A stretch of DNA of 32,566 nt from Acidobacteriota bacterium (GCA_025463125.1 JAOAPX010000111.1:1-32566), one strand, 5' to 3'; positions 23,833 through 31,870 are shown, counted from the first letter of the stretch. The notes: generated by a model not told the origin, from the sequence alone. Translations and numbers: made by a program.

Positions 23833-24183
23833 TTATTTATAACTGCTAAGCGCCTCTTTTTCGTTTTCGAAACTTTCGAAAACGGTTAAAAGATTGGTGA
23901 TTGTTAAAAGCTCGCGAATTCTTTCGGGCAGATGCAGAAGCTTTAGATGACCGTTTTCTCTGTTAATAGCGATCAGACCGGAAACGAGTTCGCCGATGCC
24001 GCTTGAATCGATCAGGCGGGTATTTGAAAAATTCAGGAGAATGTTTTTGTTGCCCGCGCCGAGCGCCTTTCTAATCGAGTCGCGCAGCGCGGCGCTGCCG
24101 TCGCCGAACAATATATCGCCGCTTAAATCGAGAACCGTTACTTCGCCGGTTTGTCGTTCTGTAATAGCGAGTTTATGCATCAC
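23833..24183 (-). CDS. STAS-domain anti-sigma factor antagonist
   Basis: A 116-aa single STAS domain of the SpoIIAA/RsbV type, which releases a sigma factor by binding an anti-sigma kinase unless phosphorylated. Motifs: VTVLDLSGDILFGDGSAALRD, ILLNFSNTRLIDSSGIGELVSG with the phosphorylatable Ser60 directly after Asp59, and LKLLHLPERIRELLTITNL. No kinase (RsbW/SpoIIAB type), phosphatase or sigma gene is adjacent, so its partner must be elsewhere. It could also act in a chemosensory or Mla-like STAS role. It starts at the second Met codon equally well (MMHKL). Confidence 0.92.
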   Translation of the reverse strand: MMHKLAITERQTGEVTVLDLSGDILFGDGSAALRDSIRKALGAGNKNILLNFSNTRLIDSSGIGELVSGLIAINRENGHLKLLHLPERIRELLTITNLLTVFESFENEKEALSSYK

Positions 24184-24293
24184 TGCGCCTCCTCCAGCGT
24201 TCCGCTTAAGATATATTTTCTTAAAATAAGAGACGAACGAAAGCTAATTATTTTTCGTTATCCCGGAACAAAAATTGAATTTAGTTTAATTTT

Positions 24294-25658
24294 TTACGCA
24301 TTTTTCGAAGTTTCCGGCTTGAACATAAAATTCAGCAGGATGACAAGCAGCAGAGCGCCCGTCGTGGTTACGATCACGCCGTAAAACGCGAGCGTGTAGT
24401 CTCCGCCCGCCGCGTCAGCCAGTTTGCCGGTAATGACGCCGCCGATGGCTGCGCCGACGGTTTCGATCAGCGTAATTACGCCGAGAATTTTTCCGTATTC
24501 GCGCGTGCCGAAATAATCCGCAACCAGGCGCTGAAGCAAAACGAAAGTTCCGCCGTAGCCCAAGCCGAACGGGATCAAAAAATATAACGCGTTGTCGGCG
24601 TTAAGCGAAAGCAGAACGAAGGAAGCCGCAGTCATTACCGCCGAGCACAAAAGCATTACGCGCGTCGGCGAAAAACGGTCGCTCAAAAAGCCGAATAGAA
24701 ATTTCCCGCCGACGCTGACCGTGAAAAGCAAAGATTGAGCAAAGCCCGCGCTTGCCGGCGATAAACCGATTTTCGGCGATTGCAGATATAAAATAAATTG
24801 CTGGCTGGTAACGAAAATCGGGTAAAAAATCAGCGCCGCGCAAAGAGCGAAAATCCAGAACAAAGGTGTTTTTAAGGCTTCAGCCAGAGTAAATCCGGTT
24901 TCGGCGGCTGGCTCTTTGGTGTTTGAATTTTCGTCCTTTTTAATTGATGTGTGAACGGCATCGCCCGCGTTTATCGATTCGCGATTCGCAATTCGCGATT
25001 CGTCGTGCCGATCGTCGCCGTCCGGTAAAAGTCCTATGTCACCGGGCTTGTTTTTTACAAAGAAAACGATCGCGGGCAGTAAAATCAGCCAGACGATAAG
25101 ACTGACAAAAAGCATCGCCGTTCGCCAGCCGTAACCGGTTATCAAAGGCGTCGAGATAAGCGGGACCAGCATTCCGCCGAAGCTCGTTCCCATTAAAATT
25201 ATGCCGATTGCCGTGCCGCGAAGACGGCGAAACCAGTTGGAAACCAGCACGGTGTTTGCCAGGACGCCGACAAAACCGAGCGACGCGCCCATTAAAATTC
25301 GAGCGAGGTACACAGCCGCAGGCGTTGTCGCCTGAGAATGCAGAATCAATCCGAGACCTAAAATGCCGCATCCGGCGATCATCAAGCTTCGAAGCGAATA
25401 TTTTTGAATTAAAAAACCTGCTACGGGCGAGAAGAAACCCGCGACGAGAAACGTCAAAGTCGCGCCGTTGGCAATAAAACTCTGCGCGTTTGCCGCATCG
25501 ACGACCCCGCGCGCGACAAAATCTTCGCGAATCCAGAAGTGAAAGATCGGAAAGCCCAAAGTCGTTAAGCCGTTGCTGACGGCAAGAGCGAGCGTCGAAA
25601 CAGCGACGATCACCCAGCCGTAAAAGAAACCCCTGTTTCTGGAAGCTGTTTGATTCAT
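24294..25658 (-). CDS. MFS transporter (OFA/monocarboxylate-like)
   Basis: A 454-aa major facilitator with 12 membrane segments in two halves. The start NRGFFYGWVIVAVSTLALAV and the SLRSLMIAGCGILGLGLILHS and NWFRRLRGTAIGI segments resemble the oxalate/formate antiporter and monocarboxylate-porter branch; the second half has FLFGFLSDRFSPTRVM (the MFS A-like motif). The central loop between the halves is hydrophilic (about residues 215-250) and contains a 7-base tandem repeat in its DNA. It follows polA on the same strand by about 140 bases. The substrate is not determined; a small organic acid is the usual choice. Confidence 0.88.
   Translation of the reverse strand: MNQTASRNRGFFYGWVIVAVSTLALAVSNGLTTLGFPIFHFWIREDFVARGVVDAANAQSFIANGATLTFLVAGFFSPVAGFLIQKYSLRSLMIAGCGILGLGLILHSQATTPAAVYLARILMGASLGFVGVLANTVLVSNWFRRLRGTAIGIILMGTSFGGMLVPLISTPLITGYGWRTAMLFVSLIVWLILLPAIVFFVKNKPGDIGLLPDGDDRHDESRIANRESINAGDAVHTSIKKDENSNTKEPAAETGFTLAEALKTPLFWIFALCAALIFYPIFVTSQQFILYLQSPKIGLSPASAGFAQSLLFTVSVGGKFLFGFLSDRFSPTRVMLLCSAVMTAASFVLLSLNADNALYFLIPFGLGYGGTFVLLQRLVADYFGTREYGKILGVITLIETVGAAIGGVITGKLADAAGGDYTLAFYGVIVTTTGALLLVILLNFMFKPETSKNA
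24974..25003. repeat. Heptamer tandem repeat GCGAATY inside the MFS central loop
   Basis: On the minus strand GCGAATT-GCGAATC-GCGAATC with a partial ATC copy before it. Three 7-base units make 21 bases, so the frame is kept; they encode RIANRES. The words resemble spacer repeats rather than transporter sequence. Confidence 0.7.
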
Positions 25659-25798
25659 TTATTTATTATTTTGCAAAAGTTAGGCGAAACAGCGGCGAAA
25701 TGCCCGGAAGACGCAAAAAAGAATAAAATTATTTTCTGCGCTTTTTGTGCATTTTGGGGCTGTTTCGTCTTTGGAATTCGATTCGCTTGCGCCAAACT

Positions 25799-28516
25799 TT
25801 ATTTTGTTGACATCCAATTATCGCCCGCGCCGATTTCGACGAGCAGCGGCACATCCAATTCGACAGCCGTTTCCATCGCCTGTTTTATAACCCGCCTGGC
25901 TTTTTCGACTTCCGCTTCGGGCGCTTCAAACAGCAGTTCGTCGTGCACCTGCATAATCATCTTGGTTTGCAGATTTTCGCGCCGGATCGCTTCGTCAACT
26001 TTAAGCATCGCGATTTTTACGATATCGCTCGCCGTCCCTTGAATCGGCATATTGATCGCTTCGCGTTCGGCTCGCGTGCGAACGGAAAAATTTCTGTCCT
26101 TGATCGAAGGAAAATATCGGCGCCTGCCGTAGATCGAAGTTATAAACCCTTTCTCACGGGCGATTTCCGGCGTCTCGTCCATAAACCTCCGCACGCCTTT
26201 ATAAGTTTCGTAATAATCTTCGATAACTTTTTTCGCTTCGTTGCGCGAAATCCCTACGCGCTGCGAAAGCCCGTAAGCTTCGACGGCGTAGGCGATCGCG
26301 AAATTTACGATTTTCGCAAGGCGTCGTTTTTCCTTTAAATCCTTTTCGCCGCTGGCATTAAAAACAAGGACGGCGGTTTGCGAGTGAATGTCTTCGCCGT
26401 TTTGAAAAGCGTCGAGCATTCTCTCGTCGCGCGTGATGTGCGCTAAAAGCCGCAGTTCGAGCTGCGAGTAATCGGCTGAAATCAATTTACAGCCTTTTTC
26501 CGGGATAAATGCGCGGCGAATCTGCTGTCCGAGCTCGCTTCTGATCGGAATATTCTGCAGGTTCGGGTCCGAGCTCGAAAGTCGCCCGGTCGTCGTGACG
26601 GTTTGATTCAAATTGCCGTGAATTCGACCGTCTGCGTCGATTAATTTCGGCAGAGCATCGGCGTAAGTGGCTTTTAATTTATCGAGTTCGCGGTAATCTA
26701 TTATAAACTGCGCGATTTCATATTTTTCGGCGAGTTCCGTTAAAATATCTTTGCTTGTCGAAGTCTGTCCGGTCGCCGTTTTCTTGCCGCCCGCGATATT
26801 TAATTCCTGCAAAATTTCGCCGACCTGTTTCGGCGAACCGATGTTAAACTCGCGCCCGGAAATGGCGAAAATCTTTTCGCGCAGCGTCTCGAGCTCGGTC
26901 GAAACGAAATCGGAAAAGCCTTTAAGCGCGTCAACGTCGACTTTCAAACCGGCGATTTCCATTTCGTAAAGAATCGGAACGAGCGGAAGCTCGATTTCGG
27001 TGTAAATATTTTCGAGCTCGTCTTCCCGGATTTTGCGGCGAAGCATCGGCGCGAGCTGGAAAACGAAATCGGCGCGCTCGGCGGTTCGGTACTGGTTTTC
27101 CGTCCATTCTTCGGGGATGTCTACGGAGTTTTCCTGCCCCAGATTCTGCATGGCGAGCAGCGAGACGTTATAGCTCGAACGGCTCGAATCCAAAAGATAA
27201 GCGGCGAGCATCGTGTCGTCTTCGACCGCTTCGGGCTCAATGCCGAGCTTGTTTAAGACGGCGAGATTGCATTTAAAGTCGTGCGTGCATTTGGCTAAAA
27301 ATCCGTTTCCTAAAATATCCCTTAATGCGGTGACGGCAATTTCTTTCCCGTCCGCGAAATTTTCCAGATCGACGTAAAACGAAGCTCCGGCGGCAATCGC
27401 GATCGCTACGCCGAGCGGCGGTTTTTTCGCGTAAGAATCTGCCTTCGCGGCTGAATTCGAGTCGTCAACCTGAAAGCTCCAATGCTCGGTTTCCCAAAGC
27501 TTCCTGATTAATTTATCCAAATCTTCGCGCCGGTTAATGATTTGATAATGGCGCTCGGGAATGCCTAAAACCGCCGCTTCCAATTGATCGAAAAGCGGAG
27601 CGGAATCGGCGAATTCTCTGGTCAGCGAAGTGAATTCGAGTTCGCGGAAAAGCGCGTAGGCGAGTTTTCTGTCCGGCTCGCCGTGTTTAAGAGCGTCTAA
27701 ATCGAGTTCAATCGGAACGGAAAGATGAACCGTTGCGAGCTCGATTGATTGGCGAATAATGTCCTGATTATTTTGCAGCGATTCGCGGTAAGTTTTATGC
27801 GTTATTTCTTCAGCGCGTCGCATAGCTTCTTCAGCCGAACCGAATTGCTGAATAATTTTCGTCGCGCCTTTTTCGCCGATTCCCGGAGCGCCCGGAATAT
27901 TGTCAATTGCATCGCCCATCAATCCGAGCAAATCAATGATTTTCGACGGCGGAACGCCGAATTTATTTTCGACCCAGAGTTCGTCGCACCATTCGACGGG
28001 CGGAACCGCGACTTTTCGTTTAATGTTTTGCGAATTTTGCCGCATACAAACGATTAAAGGATCGCGGACGAGTTGGCACAAATCCTTGTCGTTGGAAACG
28101 ATAACGGCTTGCATTCCTTTTTCGGCGACTTTATACGCCAGAGTTCCGATAATATCGTCGGCTTCAAACCCGTCCATTTTCAAAATCGGCAAACCGAATG
28201 CTTCACAAACCTTAATAATATAAGGCATTTGCGAAGATAAATCGTCCGGCATATCGGCACGGTTAGCTTTGTATGCCGCAAAATTATCATGGCGAAATGT
28301 TTTCGCGGCGGAATCGAAAACGGCGGCGATATAATCCGGCTTTTCGTCGTTTAAGAGTTTCCGAAGCATATTCGTAAAAACGAAAACCGCCTGCGTCACC
28401 TGTCCTTTTGAATTGCGCAGAGGTTCCTGACGCGAACCCATCGGCGCAAAAAAGGCACGGAAAATGTGGGACATTGAATCGACTAGGAATACTCTTTTAG
28501 GTTTTTGCTCGTTCAT
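25799..28516 (-). CDS. polA: DNA polymerase I
   Basis: A 905-aa three-domain polymerase for Okazaki-fragment processing and repair. The 5' nuclease domain (about 1-300) has FLVDSMSHIFRAFF, GFEADDIIGTLA, VSNDKDLCQLV and a helix-hairpin-helix with GAPGIGEKGATK. The polymerase domain has DYSQLELRLLAHI (motif A), NFAIAYAVEAYGL (motif B, with Ala for two usual Gly) and VHDE (857-860, motif C). The middle 3'-5' exonuclease domain is present in fold but appears to have lost its metal ligands (WSFQVDDS for FDTET; DFKCN for LKYD). The start is ATG, with weak ribosome site AAAGAAA. Confidence 0.96.
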   Translation of the reverse strand: MNEQKPKRVFLVDSMSHIFRAFFAPMGSRQEPLRNSKGQVTQAVFVFTNMLRKLLNDEKPDYIAAVFDSAAKTFRHDNFAAYKANRADMPDDLSSQMPYIIKVCEAFGLPILKMDGFEADDIIGTLAYKVAEKGMQAVIVSNDKDLCQLVRDPLIVCMRQNSQNIKRKVAVPPVEWCDELWVENKFGVPPSKIIDLLGLMGDAIDNIPGAPGIGEKGATKIIQQFGSAEEAMRRAEEITHKTYRESLQNNQDIIRQSIELATVHLSVPIELDLDALKHGEPDRKLAYALFRELEFTSLTREFADSAPLFDQLEAAVLGIPERHYQIINRREDLDKLIRKLWETEHWSFQVDDSNSAAKADSYAKKPPLGVAIAIAAGASFYVDLENFADGKEIAVTALRDILGNGFLAKCTHDFKCNLAVLNKLGIEPEAVEDDTMLAAYLLDSSRSSYNVSLLAMQNLGQENSVDIPEEWTENQYRTAERADFVFQLAPMLRRKIREDELENIYTEIELPLVPILYEMEIAGLKVDVDALKGFSDFVSTELETLREKIFAISGREFNIGSPKQVGEILQELNIAGGKKTATGQTSTSKDILTELAEKYEIAQFIIDYRELDKLKATYADALPKLIDADGRIHGNLNQTVTTTGRLSSSDPNLQNIPIRSELGQQIRRAFIPEKGCKLISADYSQLELRLLAHITRDERMLDAFQNGEDIHSQTAVLVFNASGEKDLKEKRRLAKIVNFAIAYAVEAYGLSQRVGISRNEAKKVIEDYYETYKGVRRFMDETPEIAREKGFITSIYGRRRYFPSIKDRNFSVRTRAEREAINMPIQGTASDIVKIAMLKVDEAIRRENLQTKMIMQVHDELLFEAPEAEVEKARRVIKQAMETAVELDVPLLVEIGAGDNWMSTK

Positions 28517-28543
28517 TTTCTTTGATAATTTTATTTAGATTGA

Positions 28544-28572
28544 ATGATAGGGAAACATTTTCCCAGTTACAA
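28544..28572 (-). promoter_or_regulatory. polA promoter with a palindrome in its spacer
   Basis: On the minus strand TTGTAA (28572-28567), 17 bases, TATCAT (28549-28544). Between them GGGAAA-CAT-TTTCCC (28550-28564) is a perfect 6-bp-arm palindrome filling most of the spacer, a possible repressor site. The leader is about 20 bases. Confidence 0.65.
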
Positions 28573-28619
28573 GTTTGAGAAAAAAAATAGACGGGAATTG
28601 TTGATATTTCTTTTCAGAA

Positions 28620-28650
28620 GACAAAGATAAGACAAAGAAAGACAAAGAGA
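28620..28650. repeat. Short-period spacer repeat (GACAAAGA type)
   Basis: GACAAAGATAA, GACAAAGAAA and GACAAAGAGA follow one another, three units of about 10 bases, upstream of polA. The word is close to the AAAGRCGCAAAG family seen in other spacers here. Confidence 0.6.
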
Positions 28651-28692
28651 ATCCGCGGTCAGCCGGACAGCCCGCCGTTTCGTTAAATAAAA

Positions 28693-28728
28693 AAAGAAGG
28701 TCGAGCCTTATCAAGCCCTACCTTCTTT
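28693..28728 (-). terminator. Terminator after the small secreted-protein gene
   Basis: AAAGAAGGT (28693-28701) and ACCTTCTTT (28720-28728) form a 9-bp stem with a partly paired GC-containing inner part. On the minus strand it is followed by a T-run. It lies 48 bases past the stop of the gene ending at 28776 and separates it from polA. Confidence 0.8.
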
Positions 28729-28775
28729 AAATAGCTGTTAACCCGTAATTTGTAAAGATTTTTTACTTACGGCAT

Positions 28776-29150
28776 TTAGTCGAAAACCAATTCCAGACTG
28801 TCTTCGCAAAAATCGAAGTCTACAGCTTCGGATTCTTCGCCGTCTGTGAAAACGGCTTTGAAATACCATCCGCAATTGGATTCATCGGTCGATTTGTCCC
28901 AAATCAACGTGATTGTTTCTCCGGGTTTAATGCCTTTGCCGATATCGAAAAAACCGTATTTTTCGCCGTCTTCCGAGGCTAAAATCTTGGTGATGCCGAT
29001 TTTCGTTTTGTTTGTGACTTTGAATGAATATTCATTCTTTGCTTTGGCAAAAGCTTTCGCGCTGCCGTTTACATATCCGGCATTTAAATTTAAAATCGCA
29101 AATGCTATCGCGAGCATAGTGATTTTCAGAAAGTTTCTTTGAAATTTCAT
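28776..29150 (-). CDS. Small secreted protein of unknown function (124 aa)
   Basis: Not recognised. Residues 1-30 are a signal peptide (basic MKFQRNFLK, hydrophobic ITMLAIAFAILNLNA). The mature part begins with a Lys/Ala-rich stretch and then a beta-sandwich-like domain (VTNKTKIGITKILASEDG, GETITLIWDKSTDESNCGWYFKAVF, FCEDSLELVF) with two Cys residues that could form a disulfide. The strand-rich, acidic end suggests an immunoglobulin-like periplasmic protein. It has its own promoter and terminator, so it is a single-gene transcript. Confidence 0.82.
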   Translation of the reverse strand: MKFQRNFLKITMLAIAFAILNLNAGYVNGSAKAFAKAKNEYSFKVTNKTKIGITKILASEDGEKYGFFDIGKGIKPGETITLIWDKSTDESNCGWYFKAVFTDGEESEAVDFDFCEDSLELVFD

Positions 29151-29243
29151 TTTTATTTGTATTCCTTATTTTGGGTTTAAATTATTTAGGTGAATCTGCT
29201 CGGGGAACGAGAAAAGATTAGATTGCTGTGCAAGCAATATTTA

Positions 29244-29273
29244 TTATTATCAGCAGTTTACGGTTTAAGTCAA
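29244..29273 (-). promoter_or_regulatory. Promoter of the small secreted-protein gene
   Basis: On the minus strand TTGACT (29273-29268), 18 bases, TAATAA (29249-29244). Start near 29237; the leader of about 87 bases carries an ATTGCT/AGCAAT inverted pair (29222-29238) at its very start. Confidence 0.65.
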
Positions 29274-29318
29274 GGTTAATTTATATGATTTAAAAAAATA
29301 TTAATTTCAAAAATACGG

Positions 29319-29354
29319 TAATAATAAAAGTAATAATAAAAGTAATAATAAAAG
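29319..29354. repeat. Three perfect 12-bp tandem units TAATAATAAAAG
   Basis: Units at 29319-29330, 29331-29342 and 29343-29354 are identical. They lie in the AT-rich part of the 490-base spacer (29151-29643) between the divergent secreted-protein gene and tRNA-Glu. Otherwise that spacer holds the promoters listed and no gene I can support. Confidence 0.9.
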
Positions 29355-29510
29355 ACGGGAAGAAAAGGTTTTAAGCTTATTTTGCCGCTTTGGGAACGAA
29401 AAAAGCGGTTAACACAGGCATTCAAAGCCAGCTGAGATGCGCGAATTGCCGGAAAGAAGCAGTATTTATCGAGCTTTCGCGAGAGATTGAAAGAATCTTA
29501 TTTACTCCGT

Positions 29511-29540
29511 TTGACAACAAAAAACCCTATGCGATATTCT
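29511..29540 (+). promoter_or_regulatory. tRNA-Glu promoter
   Basis: TTGACA (29511-29516), 18 bases, TATTCT (29535-29540). The transcript would start near 29547, with a leader of about 97 bases before the tRNA. Confidence 0.6.
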
Positions 29541-29625
29541 TACCATTCGTTTTGGTTACGAGCAGTTATTTGAAGTCAGAAAATTGAAACTCTTAAAAAA
29601 AGTAAAAATGCTTTTTAGAGTTGCA

Positions 29626-29643
29626 ACCACAAACTGCTTTTGT

Positions 29644-29646
<3 letters not shown>
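29626..29646 (+). other. Leader hairpin overlapping the 5' end of tRNA-Glu
   Basis: ACCACAAA (29626-29633), loop CTGCT, TTTGTGGT (29639-29646): an 8-bp perfect stem whose last three bases are positions 1-3 of the tRNA. A second stem (AACTCT, one bulged T, AAAAA with TTTTTAGAGTT) lies just before it, at 29588-29622. Confidence 0.6.
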
Positions 29647-29719
<73 letters not shown>

Positions 29720-29756
29720 TCTTTTTTTTTATTTCCTGCATCATACCTTTAACCCG

Positions 29757-29784
29757 ATTCGCTTGTATTCCAAGCGAATTTTTT
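29757..29784 (+). terminator. Intrinsic terminator between tRNA-Glu and the TPR gene
   Basis: ATTCGCTTG (29757-29765), loop TATTC, CAAGCGAAT (29771-29779), then a T-run to 29784: a perfect 9-bp stem. It is only 16 bases before the next ATG. Confidence 0.9.
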
Positions 29785-29800
29785 GTTTTATAAGGAAAAA

Positions 29801-31546
29801 ATGCTGAAAAAATTTTTGTTTGCCGCAATTTTATTATCGCTCGCGCTCGTTTCTATTCGCGCGCAGGCGGTACAGAGCAATGCCGATACGGTAATGATTC
29901 TGCCGTTTGAAAACACATCGGAAAAGCCGGAGTTTAACTGGGTCGGCGAAAGCTTCGCCGATTCGCTCTCGGATTTATTAAAAGTTCCGAGTTTGAATGT
30001 TGTTTCGAACGACGAGCGAAAAATTATCCAGCAGCGCCTGCGGATTCCTTTAACGAGCTTGCCGAGCCTTGCGACTTCTTTGAAATTAGCGCGCGAAAGC
30101 AGCGCGTCGCTTTTGATCGCGGGAAAATACAATATTATTCCGGCGCAGGGCGACACGGCGGCGACTTTGAACGTGACGGCGAAGATTATACGCGTTAACG
30201 AAGGCAGATTTTTAAATGAAGAATTGCCCGACGGCAGACGCATCACGCGCGATATAAATCTGACGGACGCGCTCGGCAATCTGCAAACTATTCAGGGACA
30301 GGTTGCTTACCAGATTCTGTACCAGCGCGACAAAGCTTTGTCGTTTTCACAAAATGATCTGGTCGTAGCGGCAAATAAAGTTCCGGCGCGCGCGTTTGAA
30401 GCGTATATCAAGGGCTTGCTGACAAACGATATGCAGGCACGCGAAAATTATTTCAAAAACGCGATGCGGCTCTACGGCGAAATTAAATCCGGCGAAACTT
30501 ATGCCGATGCCGCGCTCGAACTCGGACATTTTTATCTGAGCCAGCGAAAACATTCCGATGCGATCGAATATTTTTCGCGGCTTCCGCAAAATTCATCGCT
30601 TTATCCGGAAGCGGCTTTTTATACCGGATTAATCCAGTGGCAGCAGAATAATTACGAACAGGCTTTAGCCGTTTTGCGACCGCTGGCTGAAGATTTGAAA
30701 TTAACCAGCGTTTACAATACGATCGGGGCGATTGCCGTGCAGGCTGCGCGCGGTGAAAAGAAAAATCAAGGCAAATCAGCCGCGCTGCTTAATGAAGGCT
30801 TGGAGCTTTTGAAAAAAGCTGCGGAATCGTCGCCGAACGAATCGAACGCGAAATTTAATTACGGCATAGCATTGTTTTTGAACGCGAATTATCTGGAAGC
30901 CGCCGAGCAGCTGCGACCGGTTTTAGCTGCTAATCCGCGCGACGGGGAATCGTATTATATTTTAGCCAAAGCTTTGGAACAGCTAAAAGACGCGACCGCC
31001 GTCGATATTGATAATCAGGCGAAGCGTTTTTTAACCGAAGCCAACAAATACGCCAAACTCGAAACCGAATGGCAGCGCTCGAAAGCGATCGGCGATATAA
31101 ATTTGCGGGTTGAGCAGCCGGCGCGAAAAGATTTCGTCAGCGTCGTTCTGATCAAAAATCAGGTTAAACCCGTTCATACGGCGGTAAATGAAACCGAATC
31201 ACTGCTCCAGCAAGCGCACACGCTTTATAAAAACGGTAACGACGACGAAGCCATGTCCGTTCTTCGGCGCGTTTTGGCGAGCGAGCCGATGAATGCCGAA
31301 AGCTACCTTATTTTAGGTAAGATACATTTGCGCCGAGGCGATCAGGAACAAGGCGTCAGTTCATTTAAAACCGCGCTTTTCTGGGATAATCGCTTGATTG
31401 ATGCGCACATTAGCCTGGGTAAAATTTATCTCGATAAAAACGATTGTTTGCAGGCGAAAAACTATTCGGCTTTGGCTTTGGAAATCGATTCTGAAAATCA
31501 GGAAGCCGTCGCTTTGCAACGACTCGTTGAGAGATGTTCCAAATAG
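29801..31546 (+). CDS. Secreted TPR-repeat protein with a TolB/FlgO-like N-terminal domain
   Basis: A 581-aa exported protein. Residues 1-23 are a signal peptide (KKFLFAAILLSLALVSIRAQA). Residues about 30-160 form a nucleotide-free alpha+beta domain with MILPFENTSEKPEFNWVGESF and LLIAGKYNI, like the N-terminal part of TolB or FlgO and CsgG-related proteins. From about 215 on there are several tetratricopeptide repeats, in two groups separated by a basic linker (about 430-470), which mediate protein contacts in the periplasm. The ATG at 29801 follows AAGGA; an in-frame TTG at 29783 lies inside the terminator and is unlikely. It lies directly after tRNA-Glu and its terminator, so its promoter is unclear. 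Confidence 0.88.
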   Translation: MLKKFLFAAILLSLALVSIRAQAVQSNADTVMILPFENTSEKPEFNWVGESFADSLSDLLKVPSLNVVSNDERKIIQQRLRIPLTSLPSLATSLKLARESSASLLIAGKYNIIPAQGDTAATLNVTAKIIRVNEGRFLNEELPDGRRITRDINLTDALGNLQTIQGQVAYQILYQRDKALSFSQNDLVVAANKVPARAFEAYIKGLLTNDMQARENYFKNAMRLYGEIKSGETYADAALELGHFYLSQRKHSDAIEYFSRLPQNSSLYPEAAFYTGLIQWQQNNYEQALAVLRPLAEDLKLTSVYNTIGAIAVQAARGEKKNQGKSAALLNEGLELLKKAAESSPNESNAKFNYGIALFLNANYLEAAEQLRPVLAANPRDGESYYILAKALEQLKDATAVDIDNQAKRFLTEANKYAKLETEWQRSKAIGDINLRVEQPARKDFVSVVLIKNQVKPVHTAVNETESLLQQAHTLYKNGNDDEAMSVLRRVLASEPMNAESYLILGKIHLRRGDQEQGVSSFKTALFWDNRLIDAHISLGKIYLDKNDCLQAKNYSALALEIDSENQEAVALQRLVERCSK

Positions 31547-31703
31547 TGTAACTTCGCAGGCGGAAAGTGAAGATCGAAAAGTGAAAAAACAGAATCAAAC
31601 GGATATTTTAAAAAAATAAAGTTTATTTCAAACCTTTGATTTTGTTGGGCTTGACGGCTGGTTTTCACTTTTCTTTTTTTATTTTTCATCTTTTTTAACC
31701 TTC

Positions 31704-31720
31704 TGGCACGATACGTGCAA
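31704..31720 (+). promoter_or_regulatory. Sigma-54 promoter of a small RNA
   Basis: TGGCACGATACGTGCAA fits TGGCACG-N4-TTGCA with one change (G for T two bases before the -12 GC). The GG (31705-31706) and GC (31717-31718) are exactly 10 bases apart. Expected transcript start about 31730. Confidence 0.75.
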
Positions 31721-31729
31721 TAGAGTAAA

Positions 31730-31870
31730 TCGGCTAGCTTGATGAAGTTTATTGAGACCCCGCCGCCAACTCTTCTCCGAGCGCAGTTTGCCATTGCGTT
31801 TGACCACCTTCCGAGCGTTCCTTCAGTTGTCCTTCCAATTATGAGCCCGGTCTTAACTGACCGGGCTCTC
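31730..31870 (+). ncRNA. Predicted sigma-54-dependent small RNA with anti-Shine-Dalgarno motifs
   Basis: Bounded by a sigma-54 promoter and a 10-bp terminator hairpin, about 140 bases. Four pyrimidine-rich words that could pair with ribosome-binding sites are visible: CTTCTCC (31772-31778), ACCTTCC (31806-31812), TTCCTTC (31818-31824) and TCCTTCC (31830-31836). A short CGCA/TGCG stem lies between the first and second. The pattern is like base-pairing regulatory RNAs that block translation through several C-rich loops. No ribosome site precedes the only open frame. I cannot match it to a named RNA family. Boundaries are inferred. Confidence 0.6.
31843..31868 (+). terminator. GC-rich terminator hairpin
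   Basis: GAGCCCGGTC (31843-31852), loop TTAACT, GACCGGGCTC (31859-31868), then TCCTATCTTTT. This is a perfect 10-bp stem with a moderate T-rich tail; it ends the predicted small RNA. Confidence 0.85.

Noticed and set aside
23619-23849. 76-codon frame overlapping the end of the STAS gene
   Set aside because: It has a TTG start, no ribosome site and low-complexity hydrophobic or basic translation.
29390-29587. 65-codon frame upstream of tRNA-Glu
   Set aside because: It has a TTG start, no ribosome site, and contains the likely tRNA promoter.
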